Shown: piece by piece, positions 34,298 to 43,604 of the stretch
Position numbering within the stretch: position 1 is the first letter of the stretch
Layout: the number at the start of each line of letters is the position of its first letter
NCBI GenBank assembly: GCA_049680365.1
Contig: JBAUHQ010000107.1
Coordinates: 1 to 64,000 of the forward strand
Reading direction: 5' to 3'
Source of the DNA: K23-9 sp049680365
GTDB taxonomy: Bacteria > Planctomycetota > Planctomycetia > Pirellulales > Pirellulaceae
Length of the DNA stretch: 64,000 nucleotides
Position numbers and translations under genes: made by a program
Notes under the pieces: generated by a model
Told to the model about the DNA's origin: nothing
Databases searched by the model: none
What the model saw: only the letters and a program-made list of their open reading frames with translations

Positions 34298-36730
34298 CTA
34301 GCTCTCGCCCAGCTCAAACAGTGGCGTGGCGATGCCGGATGCGTCAACTTGCCAAGGTGTCCAAACAATGAGGACGTCTTCGGCTTTCAAATCGCTTTTT
34401 CGTGGCGGGATTTCGATCGCTTCCAATTCCAAATTGTCGGCATCGTACTGGCGAGTCACATCGTCTAACTCGTCTCGCAATTCTCGCTCCAGCTCGGCCA
34501 TCTGATCCTGTAATACTTCCAGCGACTCTTCTGCTCGATCGATGTCACCTTTTTGCTGCGACGCACGACCGAAACCTCGCGCGGCTGTGCCGATGCTGGA
34601 CCGGCGACCACCCAAGAAGGCACCCATAATCGTGGAACCCACGCTGATCCAGGAGGACTGCTTGGCCTGTTGATACTGTGCCGTCTCGCGAGCGACTCGA
34701 TCTTGCGCCGTGCGAATCTTGCTTTCCAAAGTCCGCATTTTTGATTCGTACTTGTCACGGAGCTTTTCCGTCGCTTCGTCACGCTGTTCGCGAAGTTCCT
34801 GTTTGAAAAAAACCTTTGCTTCGCCCTTCGTACATCCGCCTGGTGCGTATTCACCCAGCAACGGGCTCTTATAAATCGTCAGATAACAGTGGCGATACAA
34901 ATAATCTTTGAACCGAGCTCGATACGTGCGGTACTTGCCTTTGCTGCGAAGTTCATCCGGTAAATCGCTAAACACAAATTCTTCCTCGGGCTCATCGAGC
35001 AACTCATAGTCTTCGCCAAGTGGTTCGCTTGAATCCCACATATCGTCAGGGAATTCAACGCCACAACGCATCAGCCGCTGAGCGTCCAACCAACTATCAA
35101 GATCGGCCGACGACTTAACAAACCGCATCGACGCTTCACCAAACAGTGCGGGGCGATAGACTTGCTTGGCACCTTCGCGTGAGCGAACGGTCGTACTCAG
35201 AAAGCGTTCTTCGACTCCACTAGGTGCAACCGGACGCACATTGGTTTCGACTTCCTGTGCGACCGATTCGTTTCGTTTCGAGAGATTGTCATCTGCGGCA
35301 GCTTTGCGAGGTGCCATCAGTCGACTGATCTGACCACGCGCCAGAGGCCCAGCCAAGAATGACATCGCCCAACGAGTTTGGAACGTCGTTGTGAAACCGT
35401 CGTGAACGTTGTTCATTAAGAACACCCGATTGCCAAGTCCGGCCAGCGTTTTCTCCATCTTGTCACGATCGAACGCTTGACCGGTTTGTCCGGCGGCACC
35501 TTCCAGGCCTTCTAACACGCGTGCTTTGTCACGTTCGGTTTGCAATCGACCCAAGAACCAAGTACCGATGTTCGACAGTCCTTTGTAATCCAAGTCGACC
35601 GGGTTTTGCGTTGCCAGCGTGATGCCAAGCCCGAACGCGCGAGCTTGCTTGAGCAACGTCAGCATCGGTGGTTTGGATGGCGGCTTGGAAACCGGCGGGA
35701 AGTACCCAGCGACTTCGTCCATGTAGAACATCGCCCGCAGCGAACTAGTACCGTTCTGAGTTCGCATCCAAGCAAGCAGTTCGTTTAACAGAATCGTGAC
35801 GAAGAACATTCGTTCGCTGTCATTGAGGTGCGCGATCGACAGGATCGAAAGTCGCGGCTTACCGTCGGCAGTGTGCAGCAAACGTTTAATCGAAAGAGCT
35901 TCACCCTCCAACCACGATGCGAATGCGGGTGAGGCCAGCAAATTGTTCAGTTTCATCGCCAACTTGCCACGGTTGCTGGCCGACATGAACGAATCAACGT
36001 CCACGACGCCGATTCGTGAGATCGGTGGCTCTTGGATCAACCGAATCAGTTGACCGATGCCAACGTTGCGACCTTCACGCCATTCGTGGCTCATGATCGA
36101 CGACAGCAGAATGTGCTCGGTGCTGGTCATTGGGTCGGCGTCGATGCCCATCAGCGTCAACAAACCCGACACGCTGCCGGTCACTTTGTCGCCGATCAGT
36201 TCGGCATCGTTGCGAGCTTCGGGAGGTGGTGCATCGAAACTTTTCAAAACCGTTAGCGGCAAACCAACATTACTGCCCGGTGTGTAAACGGCGACATCAA
36301 CGGACTCTTTGAATTTGCGCACTCGTTCGGGCGTTTGCCCCCAAGAGGCCAGACCGTCTTTCCAAGTCGTCGCGGTCTTGCTGGCCAAGTCGTCCAGCGA
36401 CATGCCTTTGCGACGCGCTTCGTCTTCTTCTAACCAAGGCTTAAAATCCTCCGGTTCCATATCCGGAAACGCCAACAACAGATTGGCCAAGTCGCCTTTC
36501 GGATCGACGCAAATCGCAGGAATACCGTCGATCGCCGCTTCTTCCAACAGCGACAGGCACAGACCCGTCTTGCCGCTGCCGGTCATACCGACGCACATTG
36601 CATGAGTGCAAAGATCCTTGGCGTCGTACATCAACAGTTCGTCAAGGAGTTCGCTTTTGTCCAAGTCGTAGTGTCGACCAAGATAGAAAGAAGCGAGTTT
36701 TTCAAAGACGTTCGGATCAGGTGTAGCCAT
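34298..36730 (-). CDS. HerA-like AAA ATPase (DUF87/DUF853-type)
   Basis: This 810-residue protein has an intact Walker A near its start (GMTGSGKT, 48-55), CVDPKGDLANLL as in HerA/VirB4-like ATPases, and Walker B in AMFYMDEVAGYF. A sensor region follows (GITLATQNPVDLDYKGLSNI) and then FLGRLQTERDKARVLEGLEG. The last 170 residues are a long charged coiled coil (EKLRDKYESKMRTLESKIRT) with a Gly/Ser-rich patch. HerA family members are hexameric DNA translocases, often with the NurA nuclease, but no NurA-like gene is adjacent. It is divergent from the nucleoside phosphorylase genes. Genome maintenance is the default inference. Confidence 0.85.
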   Translation of the reverse strand: MATPDPNVFEKLASFYLGRHYDLDKSELLDELLMYDAKDLCTHAMCVGMTGSGKTGLCLSLLEEAAIDGIPAICVDPKGDLANLLLAFPDMEPEDFKPWLEEDEARRKGMSLDDLASKTATTWKDGLASWGQTPERVRKFKESVDVAVYTPGSNVGLPLTVLKSFDAPPPEARNDAELIGDKVTGSVSGLLTLMGIDADPMTSTEHILLSSIMSHEWREGRNVGIGQLIRLIQEPPISRIGVVDVDSFMSASNRGKLAMKLNNLLASPAFASWLEGEALSIKRLLHTADGKPRLSILSIAHLNDSERMFFVTILLNELLAWMRTQNGTSSLRAMFYMDEVAGYFPPVSKPPSKPPMLTLLKQARAFGLGITLATQNPVDLDYKGLSNIGTWFLGRLQTERDKARVLEGLEGAAGQTGQAFDRDKMEKTLAGLGNRVFLMNNVHDGFTTTFQTRWAMSFLAGPLARGQISRLMAPRKAAADDNLSKRNESVAQEVETNVRPVAPSGVEERFLSTTVRSREGAKQVYRPALFGEASMRFVKSSADLDSWLDAQRLMRCGVEFPDDMWDSSEPLGEDYELLDEPEEEFVFSDLPDELRSKGKYRTYRARFKDYLYRHCYLTIYKSPLLGEYAPGGCTKGEAKVFFKQELREQRDEATEKLRDKYESKMRTLESKIRTAQDRVARETAQYQQAKQSSWISVGSTIMGAFLGGRRSSIGTAARGFGRASQQKGDIDRAEESLEVLQDQMAELERELRDELDDVTRQYDADNLELEAIEIPPRKSDLKAEDVLIVWTPWQVDASGIATPLFELGES

Positions 36731-36966
36731 CTTGAATTGTTAAAACGTTTACGAAGAAAATTGTTTGGAAAATCAATCCGTTGAGATTCAGATCACGTGA
36801 ATCGTACCAAATTGTGGTGCATCCGCGCACACCAGTCCTTGTGGGGAGCCTTCACAGTGGATCACGTATTTTTTAGTCCAATCGCGGCATCTAACCAATT
36901 GCGTATCATGTAACACTGCAAACTAAACGCTCCCTGTTGATCCGACGATACGAAAGACTATTTGCC

Positions 36967-37806
36967 ATGCTTGATCTGTACGACAAAATTCAAGACGCCG
37001 TCAAGGAAATCCAAATCGAGTTTAGCGCGACCCCTCGAGTCGGTATTATTTTGGGCACCGGTTTGGGCGGACTGGTCGATGAGATCGAAATTGAAGCGGC
37101 GATTGATTACGCCGACATCCCTCATTTTCCGACTTCGACGGCGACCAGCCATCGAGGACGATTGGTATGCGGCACACTGGCTGGCGTACCTGTCGTGGCC
37201 ATGGAAGGCCGTTTTCATATGTACGAAGGCTACCCGCTGAAGCAAATCACGCTGCCCGTGCGCGTGTTCAAAGCGTTGGGTGCCGAGATGTTGATCGTCA
37301 GCAATGCGTGCGGAGGATTGAATCCGTACTTCAACAGCGGCGACATCATGGTCATCGAAGACCAGATCAACTTGATGGGTGACAATCCGCTGATCGGAAT
37401 CAACGACGATCGCTTGGGAGAACGATTTCCCGATATGTGCCAACCGTACGACCAACAATGGATCGATCGCACGATCGATATCGCACGCCAGCAAGGAATC
37501 GGCATTCACAAAGGCGTCTTCGTCGCGGTGGCCGGACCGAACTTAGAAACCCGCGCGGAGTATCGCTTCTTGCGAACGATTGGTGCGGACGTCGTCGGCA
37601 TGAGCACCGTTCCCGAAACAATCGTCGCAATCCACAGCGGTATGAAAGTGGTTGGACTAAGCGTGATCACGGACATGTGTTTGGCTGATGCACTGAAACC
37701 CGCCAACGTCAACGAGATCATTCGCACGGCAAACGAAGCCGCACCAAAACTGCAAGCGATTGTTCGCGGCATCGTCGCAGCGACGGATCAAACGCGGATC
37801 GCGTAG
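36967..37806 (+). CDS. Purine nucleoside phosphorylase, Asn-to-Asp variant (PNP 1)
   Basis: This 279-residue trimeric-type (NP-I) phosphorylase splits purine nucleosides with phosphate. It has the phosphate loop GTGLGGLVDEI (30-40), EGRFHMYEG, NACGGLN and the AEYRF...GADVVGMSTVPE signature. Glu198 corresponds to human PNP Glu201. Where human PNP has Asn243, this protein has Asp236 (SVITDM). In human PNP the Asn243Asp change allows adenosine, and MTA phosphorylases also carry Asp, so a 6-aminopurine or broad substrate is predicted. The start at 36967 gives the family's usual N terminus. It is followed immediately by a second PNP gene. Confidence 0.92.
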   Translation: MLDLYDKIQDAVKEIQIEFSATPRVGIILGTGLGGLVDEIEIEAAIDYADIPHFPTSTATSHRGRLVCGTLAGVPVVAMEGRFHMYEGYPLKQITLPVRVFKALGAEMLIVSNACGGLNPYFNSGDIMVIEDQINLMGDNPLIGINDDRLGERFPDMCQPYDQQWIDRTIDIARQQGIGIHKGVFVAVAGPNLETRAEYRFLRTIGADVVGMSTVPETIVAIHSGMKVVGLSVITDMCLADALKPANVNEIIRTANEAAPKLQAIVRGIVAATDQTRIA

Positions 37807-37835
37807 TGCGCCAGCGGCTAACGAAATCACGTACC

Positions 37836-38714
37836 ATGACCAGAACCCGTGACGACATGAGCTTTGAAAGTATCGACACGGCCGCCACTATCGCCAAGCG
37901 AGATGCAATGCGCGACGACGCGGTTGCATCGATTCGAAAATTTTCCGGCATCCAGCCGATCGCTGCGATTATCTTGGGCAGCGGCCTGGGTGGATTGGCC
38001 GACAAGATCGAAAACCCGGTTGCGATTGCCTACCAAGATATACCCGGGTTTGCCAAGTCGACCGCTGGCGGTCATCGAGGGCAATTGATTCTTGGAGTAC
38101 TGGCCAATGCACCGGTAGTGGCGATGGCGGGGCGTTTTCATCGCTACGAAGGATGGTCGATCGACGACGTGGCGTTTCCCGTTCACGTCATGAATGCCTT
38201 GGGAGCACCGCGTCTGATCGCCAGCAACGCCGCGGGCGGAGTGAACCCAAAGTACCGTGTTGGCGACATTGTTGTCATCAGCGACCACATCAATTTCATG
38301 ACGGGAATTTCGCTTTGCAACAATCATCCACCACACTTGCCGCTCAGCCGTCAGGACGAAGTTTACGATTCAGCTATGGCGGAAATTGCGATGCAAACGG
38401 CTGTTGAAAACCAGTTCACGGCCTATCGCGGCACCTACCTTGCGACATTTGGGCCGACCTACGAAACCCGCGCCGAGTACCGAATGCAACGGAAACTGGG
38501 GGCTGACGTAGCTGGAATGAGCACGGTACCCGAGGTTTTGGCGGCGATCCAAATCGGCATGACGGTACTGGGTTTGTCGCTGGTAACCAACGTGGCCAAT
38601 CCGGATCTTTCGATAAAAGCAGATCATGGCGAAGTTCTTGAGGCAGGACGTGCCGGAGCGGATAAAATGGAGTCGATTGTTAGGCGTGTCTTGGTCGATG
38701 CCTTACGCGTATAG
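37836..38714 (+). CDS. Purine nucleoside phosphorylase, canonical Asn form (PNP 2)
   Basis: This protein of about 292 residues has the phosphate loop GSGLGGLADKI, AGRFHRYEG, NAAGGVN and GADVAGMSTVPE. Glu214 and Asn252 (SLVTNV) match the purine-binding Glu and Asn of 6-oxopurine-specific enzymes, so inosine and guanosine are the expected substrates. The start is uncertain: GTG at 37806 overlaps the upstream stop, and ATGs lie at 37836 and 37857, none with a clear ribosome binding site. It is a diverged tandem duplicate of PNP 1 and probably cotranscribed with it for purine salvage. Confidence 0.92.
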   Translation: MTRTRDDMSFESIDTAATIAKRDAMRDDAVASIRKFSGIQPIAAIILGSGLGGLADKIENPVAIAYQDIPGFAKSTAGGHRGQLILGVLANAPVVAMAGRFHRYEGWSIDDVAFPVHVMNALGAPRLIASNAAGGVNPKYRVGDIVVISDHINFMTGISLCNNHPPHLPLSRQDEVYDSAMAEIAMQTAVENQFTAYRGTYLATFGPTYETRAEYRMQRKLGADVAGMSTVPEVLAAIQIGMTVLGLSLVTNVANPDLSIKADHGEVLEAGRAGADKMESIVRRVLVDALRV

Positions 38715-38813
38715 AAAAGAGCGTTGGTGACTCCCAAATTGATCTAATTCTCGCAAAATCGATACAACCGCTTTTCTCGCGCCCCAAGCAGCGCCGCACT
38801 AAGCCCTTTTTGT

Positions 38814-39611
38814 ATGTCTCCTCAGCCTCTTCGTCCCAATCAGCCAGACGCTAACAAGCCCGGCGATGACTCCTCTAGTGGAGATGCGCTCAGTGTAAAG
38901 TCGACTGAACATCAGCTTTCCATGGAGGGGCTAACGCTGACGCATCTCCACCAAGCGATTCATGCAGTCAAGCCATCAGACAACGACGAAGAGTTGGTTC
39001 AAATTCAGGTCACGGGTGCCACAGGACAGCAAGCCGCATTCATGCGTTTGGACCATCCCGTCCGATTGCAAGTCGACGGTCCTCTGGGCGACTATGCGTT
39101 TGCGTTCAATGCTCAAGCCGATTCTCGAGTAACAGGTAACGTTGGCAACGGTGTTGGCGAGGGCATGATTAGCGGTGCGGTCCGAATTCGCGGCAACGCG
39201 GGCGACGGCGCAGGCGCTGCAATGACCGGCGGAACGCTGGCCATCTACGGCAGCGCAGGCGATCGTTGCGGAGCGGGCATGCGCGGCGGCGGTATCTTTG
39301 TTAAGGGCAACGCAGGTAACGAAACTGCCGTGGGCGCTCTGGGTGGCATGATTGTCATTGGTGGTGACGCAGGCGAACGACTAGGCGACGCGATGAACAA
39401 CGTCACCATCTTCATTCGCGGTCGCGCCAAGAGCTTGGCCGAAGGCGTGGCGGAAGCACCACTACGCAAACGCGAAGAGCTTCGACTGGGATTGTTGTTG
39501 ATCAACGCTTCGATTCGGGGTGACGCGAAAGAGTTTCGCCGCATTGTGCCCAAACACTTGCTGGATCAAGAGAATAGCCGTCGTGGTGAAGTCAGTCCAA
39601 GTTATCGATAA
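38814..39611 (+). CDS. GXGXG-domain protein (glutamate synthase C-terminal domain family)
   Basis: This 265-residue protein has a central right-handed beta-helix made of repeated G-x-x-G-x-x-x-G units (about 95-215; for example GNVGNGVGEGMISGAVRIRG and YGSAGDRCGAGMRGGGIFVK). It is the fold of the glutamate synthase GltB C-terminal domain, stand-alone GltB3-type proteins and FwdC/FhcC subunits. In glutamate synthase this domain is structural. Upstream of it is a disordered 35-residue leader. The next gene, eight bases away, looks like a diverged FMN-barrel partner, so a two-subunit GltB3/GltB2-like enzyme is possible. FhcC of the C1 pathway is an alternative, but other fhc genes are absent here. 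Confidence 0.8.
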   Translation: MSPQPLRPNQPDANKPGDDSSSGDALSVKSTEHQLSMEGLTLTHLHQAIHAVKPSDNDEELVQIQVTGATGQQAAFMRLDHPVRLQVDGPLGDYAFAFNAQADSRVTGNVGNGVGEGMISGAVRIRGNAGDGAGAAMTGGTLAIYGSAGDRCGAGMRGGGIFVKGNAGNETAVGALGGMIVIGGDAGERLGDAMNNVTIFIRGRAKSLAEGVAEAPLRKREELRLGLLLINASIRGDAKEFRRIVPKHLLDQENSRRGEVSPSYR

Positions 39612-39619
39612 GTAAGATC

Positions 39620-40690
39620 ATGCAAGACCGACTCGCATCGCTTTATCTGTTGCCACCGCCAGCCAATACACCCTGGGCGGGCACGCCTGGACAAACGATC
39701 CAATCGCAAGTCGTGCGTGCGGAGTCCGATCCCTTAACGATCAAACTTCCGCTATTTTGGTACGACCCGCTTTGGTCCAACCTTTCCACGCAGCAAGCCG
39801 ATGATCTGGCCGTTGCTGTGAGTCGATACGACGTGTTGGTGTCTGCTCTGCACAGTGACTTAAGTGGACCCGATACTCAGTCGACTTTCCATGCACCGCA
39901 AACGGTCGAGCCCGAAGACGAGACTCCAACAACCCCGACGTTTTTTCCTCGGATCGTACCGTATCGACCCGAGCGTTACGGCCTTAGCCCGAGTGATTTT
40001 GACCAAGCGACCATTATTGATGTGCGATTGATGATGCCACGCGACACGTCCGGCAGGTTCGCATACTCGCCCGAACAGATCGCGCGTTGGGAATCGAAAC
40101 CGGAAGTCGAAGGAGCCTGGGTGCCAGCGGCGACGTTTCCTCCGGACGTCGATTCCTTCGAGCGTCTTTCGTCCAAACTAAACCAACTACGCCTGCTTGC
40201 TCCAGCGGCCGCCGTATTCACATCGATCGGACCATACCGCTTGGAAGAAGAAGTTCCACTCGCGCTTTCATCGCAGCCCGATGGATTGATAGTACGTTTC
40301 GACGAAGTCGCTTTGGAACCGTTGCAATTGGCGGCGCTGACACGGCGCGCACGGCAGTTAATGAACACCGCCAAAGCCAAGAAAACACCGCTGTGGATTG
40401 TGCCCGGCGAAATCACCGCCGACGACGCCGTCAAACTGGTTGCCTTGGGAGCCGACGCGATCGGTGTGGATGCTTGGTGCAACCCACTGATGGACGATTC
40501 CCAGTTCAACCAATCGTCGCATTACTCCTCTCGCGTGGACTTCGACGAACTGGCCGAAGAATTTCTATACGATCGCATCGAGCGATTTAGCGGTTTGTAT
40601 CTTTCGCTCCAACGTGTGCCACGCAAAGAACGCCTGGGCAGTTTCAGTTCAGCCTGGGCGACGACGTTGGGCGTCAAAGCGTTACGCTAG
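39620..40690 (+). CDS. Diverged FMN-barrel (GltB2-like) protein
   Basis: This 356-residue protein has no signal peptide. The C-terminal half has a TIM-barrel-like end, with PLWIVPGEITADDAVKLVAL followed by GADAIGVDAWCNP. This parallels the phosphate-binding and substrate strand of glutamate synthase-type flavoenzymes, where a GADAVG motif is standard. It is about 80 residues shorter than typical GltB2 subunits, and the iron-sulfur cysteine cluster of glutamate synthase is not seen. It lies between the GXGXG protein and the lipase-like gene with tiny gaps (8 and 2 bases). It may be a partner of the former; the reaction is unknown. Confidence 0.6.
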   Translation: MQDRLASLYLLPPPANTPWAGTPGQTIQSQVVRAESDPLTIKLPLFWYDPLWSNLSTQQADDLAVAVSRYDVLVSALHSDLSGPDTQSTFHAPQTVEPEDETPTTPTFFPRIVPYRPERYGLSPSDFDQATIIDVRLMMPRDTSGRFAYSPEQIARWESKPEVEGAWVPAATFPPDVDSFERLSSKLNQLRLLAPAAAVFTSIGPYRLEEEVPLALSSQPDGLIVRFDEVALEPLQLAALTRRARQLMNTAKAKKTPLWIVPGEITADDAVKLVALGADAIGVDAWCNPLMDDSQFNQSSHYSSRVDFDELAEEFLYDRIERFSGLYLSLQRVPRKERLGSFSSAWATTLGVKALR

Positions 40691-40692
40691 AG

Positions 40693-41316
40693 ATGGACAG
40701 CACGCAAGAATTTATCCTCCCGAAGACCATCGTTGTCGTCCACGGTTTCACATGCCATCGCTTTTGGCTGAAACCGCTTTGCCATCGGCTACAAGCCAAG
40801 GGCTATCGCGTCGACAACTGGGGCTACAAAAGCATGTTCCGATCGGTGCAAGTTCACGGCACCGCATTGCACGACCACTTAGTCGACGATCTGGCCAATG
40901 AAGAACGCATCGACATCGTCGCACACAGCATGGGGTCGCTGGTCGTCCGGTGCGCGTTGTCTCAAGGCGGCGTCAACAACTTAGGACGCGTCGTGCTGTT
41001 GGCACCTCCCAGTCGCGGAACACCAGTCGCACGATGGGCGTCGCCAGTGATCGGTCCCATTTGTCGATGTGTCCGCGAAATGTCGGACACCGAGGAAAGC
41101 TTCGCCAATCAATTGCCCAAGACAATCCCAACCGACGTCGGCGTCATCGCCGCCAAGTTTGATACGTTGGTCCCCAATGCGTTTACTCACATCGACAATG
41201 AGCAAGACCACACGACGCTCTTGGCCACCCACAATTCGCTCTTGTTCTCACGACAAGTCAGCGACCTTGCCGATCGTTTTCTCTCAAGTGGCACATTTGC
41301 CAAGCAATTGAAGTAG
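40693..41316 (+). CDS. Lipase-like alpha/beta hydrolase
   Basis: This 207-residue cytosolic protein of the small-lipase class begins with TIVVVHGFTCHRFW (oxyanion-hole region). It has the nucleophile elbow AHSMGS (Ser79), Asp157 in AAKFDTLVP, and His180 in THNSLL. No signal peptide is present. It starts two bases after the upstream gene and probably ends the operon, since hairpins follow from 41342. The substrate is unknown; related proteins are called alpha/beta-fold lipases or acyltransferases. Confidence 0.85.
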   Translation: MDSTQEFILPKTIVVVHGFTCHRFWLKPLCHRLQAKGYRVDNWGYKSMFRSVQVHGTALHDHLVDDLANEERIDIVAHSMGSLVVRCALSQGGVNNLGRVVLLAPPSRGTPVARWASPVIGPICRCVREMSDTEESFANQLPKTIPTDVGVIAAKFDTLVPNAFTHIDNEQDHTTLLATHNSLLFSRQVSDLADRFLSSGTFAKQLK

Positions 41317-41341
41317 TCCTGCGACGCCGTTCGCCGGGTCT

Positions 41342-41358
41342 GACGACCTGTGGTCGTC
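41342..41358 (+). terminator. Hairpin after the lipase-like gene
   Basis: GACGACC-TGT-GGTCGTC forms a perfect 7-bp stem, followed by TTT, 25 bases after the stop at 41316. A second stem (AGTGGC-TAAC-GCCACT, 41375-41390) follows. In a gap between convergent genes these could end transcription, though the T-run is short. Confidence 0.5.
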
Positions 41359-41393
41359 TTTCACAAGTTGGCAGAGTGGCTAACGCCACTTTG

Positions 41394-41424
41394 GCCTCGC
41401 GAACAGCGTCGCGAGACTACGAAG
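41394..41424. repeat. GCCTCGCGA-type palindromic repeat, copy 2
   Basis: It matches the 25757-25787 element closely: the CTCGCGA/TCGCGAG inverted pair and the trailing GAGACTACG are the same, while the loop and the last bases differ. It lies in the gap between the convergent lipase-like and nadE genes. Confidence 0.65.
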
Positions 41425-41455
41425 TTTACGGTCGAACAACGATCCAACTCGACAA

Positions 41456-43459
41456 CTAGAATGCGTCCGAATCGGCGTCACTGGGCATTCGCCAATCGCC
41501 GCGTGGTGACAAGCTGACCGACCCAACCTTTGGTCCGTCCGGCACGCAGTTGCGTTTGAATTGGTTGGCAAAGAACCGACGGATGAACGTGACCAAAGTC
41601 TCGGCAATTTCTTTCTCGCTGTACGATTTGTTGAACGTGGCGTTCTGTGCCAAATACGAAATCTTGTCTCGCGAAAATCCGTTTCGCACGAAATGGTACA
41701 AAAAGAAATCGTGCAATTCGTACGCACCCACGACCGCTTCGGTGTCTTGCATGATCGCTCCGTCAGCGGACGTCGGCATTAGTTCCGGCGATATCGGTGT
41801 ATCGGCAACGCGGTGCAGCAGTTCCTGCAATTCGCCATCGAAATAGTGGTCCGCCGCGTAACGAACTAAGAACCGTACCAGAGTTTTGGGTATCGATGTG
41901 TTGACGTTGTACATCGACATGTGATCGGCATTGTAAGTACACCAACCCAAGGCTTGTTCGCTCATGTCGCCCGTGCCCAGCACAAACCCACGACTCATCA
42001 GCAACATCGTTCGAATGCGTGCTTGGACATTTTCAAAGGTCAAATCGTTAACGCCTTCGGCGTTCTGTTGCAGCAATGTTTGCAGTGAGTCGACCGTTGT
42101 CGCTTCATCGATCTCTATGCCCAGCGGCTTGTGATTGATGCCGCGATAGGTATCCAAACACAATTGGCGAATGTCAATCACTTCGGGCGTAATGCGAGTT
42201 GCCTCGATCAATCGATCCGCGCTCGTCCGAGTGTGCTGACTGGTTCCAAAGCCGGGCATCGTGATCCCGTGGATCTGCGCCCGGTCTCGGCCCATTGCGT
42301 CGACCGCTCGCAGTGCGACCAGCAATGCCAACGTACTGTCGAGTCCACCGGAGACACCGATCGACAATGGCACTGATTCGGGCAAACGCGTCAAACGCTT
42401 GATCAAGCCAGCGGCTTGGATTGCGAAAATTTCGGCACAGCGTGCATCCAATTCGGCTGACTCGTCGGGGACAAACGGATGTGCATCCACGTTGCGCTGC
42501 AAAGACTCTCGCTGTTTGGGCGGCTTGGCTTTTCGATTCAGTTCGACCAAACGAAACTGCCGATCGACACGATCACGTACATCATCAAACGAACCAATTA
42601 CACGACGATCGTGAGCCAATCGCTGCAGATCGATATCGCAAGTCACACTGGTTTGATCGAAATGGGCTGGCTCCAATGCATCGCCGACACGGCGCGACTC
42701 ACCAAGCATCCCACCGTTTTCGGCAATCATGCAGTGACCGCCAAAAACCAAGTCCGACGTCGACTCACCAGGTCCCGATGATGCATAGGCATAGGCGGCA
42801 ATGCATCGCCCCGATTGGCTGCGCACCAAATCACGCCGCCAGGATGCTTTGCCAATCGTTTCGTTACTGGCCGATAAATTCAACAGCACATTCGCACCGG
42901 CCACCGCGGCATAGCTGCTTGGTTGTAACGGCGTCCACAAGTCTTCGCAGATCTCGATCGCAATCGTTGCATCGCCGCTTTGAAACATCAAATCGGTACC
43001 AAACGGCAAGTCGTTTCCCAACACCGTCACCAACTCAGGCTCACTTACTCCGGCTCCGCGAAAATGTCGGCCTTCATAAAACTCGCGGTACGTTGGCAAG
43101 AACGTTTTCGGTACGAGCCCCATGATTTTGCCGCCGTTGATCACGGCTGCGACGTTCATCAACGAACCGGCCACGGTCAACGGTAAGCCCACAACGACAA
43201 TTTTCCCGTGCGACAAGCTGTGCTGAGCCACGCGGTCCAGGGCTTCTAGAGCACCACCGAGCAACGCGTCGCTGCCGAATAGATCGCCGCACGTGTAACC
43301 TGTCAGTCCCAATTCGGGCAGCAAAACCAAGTCCGCATCGGACTGTTCGATCGTTTGAATGGACGCATCCGCGTTGGCGGCTGGATTGGCGACGGACAGT
43401 GGCGGCGCGGCGGCCGTGATGCGAAAGATGCCGTGGGGATACAATGAAGCGACCTGCAA
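41456..43459 (-). CDS. nadE: Glutamine-dependent NAD+ synthetase
   Basis: This 667-residue two-domain enzyme makes NAD+ from nicotinate adenine dinucleotide, ATP and glutamine-derived ammonia. The N-terminal nitrilase-type glutaminase has the triad Glu49 (LLPELG), Lys118 (LVPKTF) and Cys171 (IEICEDLW). The C-terminal synthetase has the PP-loop SGGLDS (370-375) and LGTGDMSEQALGW. It resembles the long mycobacterial-type NadE, which also begins with a short YxHGF/IxRI segment, so the TTG start at 43459 is plausible. It is a stand-alone gene, divergent from DUF2461. Confidence 0.95.
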   Translation of the reverse strand: MQVASLYPHGIFRITAAAPPLSVANPAANADASIQTIEQSDADLVLLPELGLTGYTCGDLFGSDALLGGALEALDRVAQHSLSHGKIVVVGLPLTVAGSLMNVAAVINGGKIMGLVPKTFLPTYREFYEGRHFRGAGVSEPELVTVLGNDLPFGTDLMFQSGDATIAIEICEDLWTPLQPSSYAAVAGANVLLNLSASNETIGKASWRRDLVRSQSGRCIAAYAYASSGPGESTSDLVFGGHCMIAENGGMLGESRRVGDALEPAHFDQTSVTCDIDLQRLAHDRRVIGSFDDVRDRVDRQFRLVELNRKAKPPKQRESLQRNVDAHPFVPDESAELDARCAEIFAIQAAGLIKRLTRLPESVPLSIGVSGGLDSTLALLVALRAVDAMGRDRAQIHGITMPGFGTSQHTRTSADRLIEATRITPEVIDIRQLCLDTYRGINHKPLGIEIDEATTVDSLQTLLQQNAEGVNDLTFENVQARIRTMLLMSRGFVLGTGDMSEQALGWCTYNADHMSMYNVNTSIPKTLVRFLVRYAADHYFDGELQELLHRVADTPISPELMPTSADGAIMQDTEAVVGAYELHDFFLYHFVRNGFSRDKISYLAQNATFNKSYSEKEIAETLVTFIRRFFANQFKRNCVPDGPKVGSVSLSPRGDWRMPSDADSDAF

Positions 43460-43604
43460 AAGGAGTGAGTGTGTAGATTAGGACACACTTGATTTGGCCG
43501 TGTTCACCTGAGCGGCGAACACCGAGCCGACCCCATTCTAGCCAGACAAACCGCAGGCAGAACCACACCCGCTGAATTCTGCGACCCTTCATAGGAAACC
43601 CTCG

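Noticed and set aside
38814..39611. Naming the GXGXG protein FhcC of the C1-transfer pathway
   Set aside because: Planctomycetes do carry that pathway, but no other fhc or methanopterin gene is present here and the next gene looks glutamate-synthase-like.
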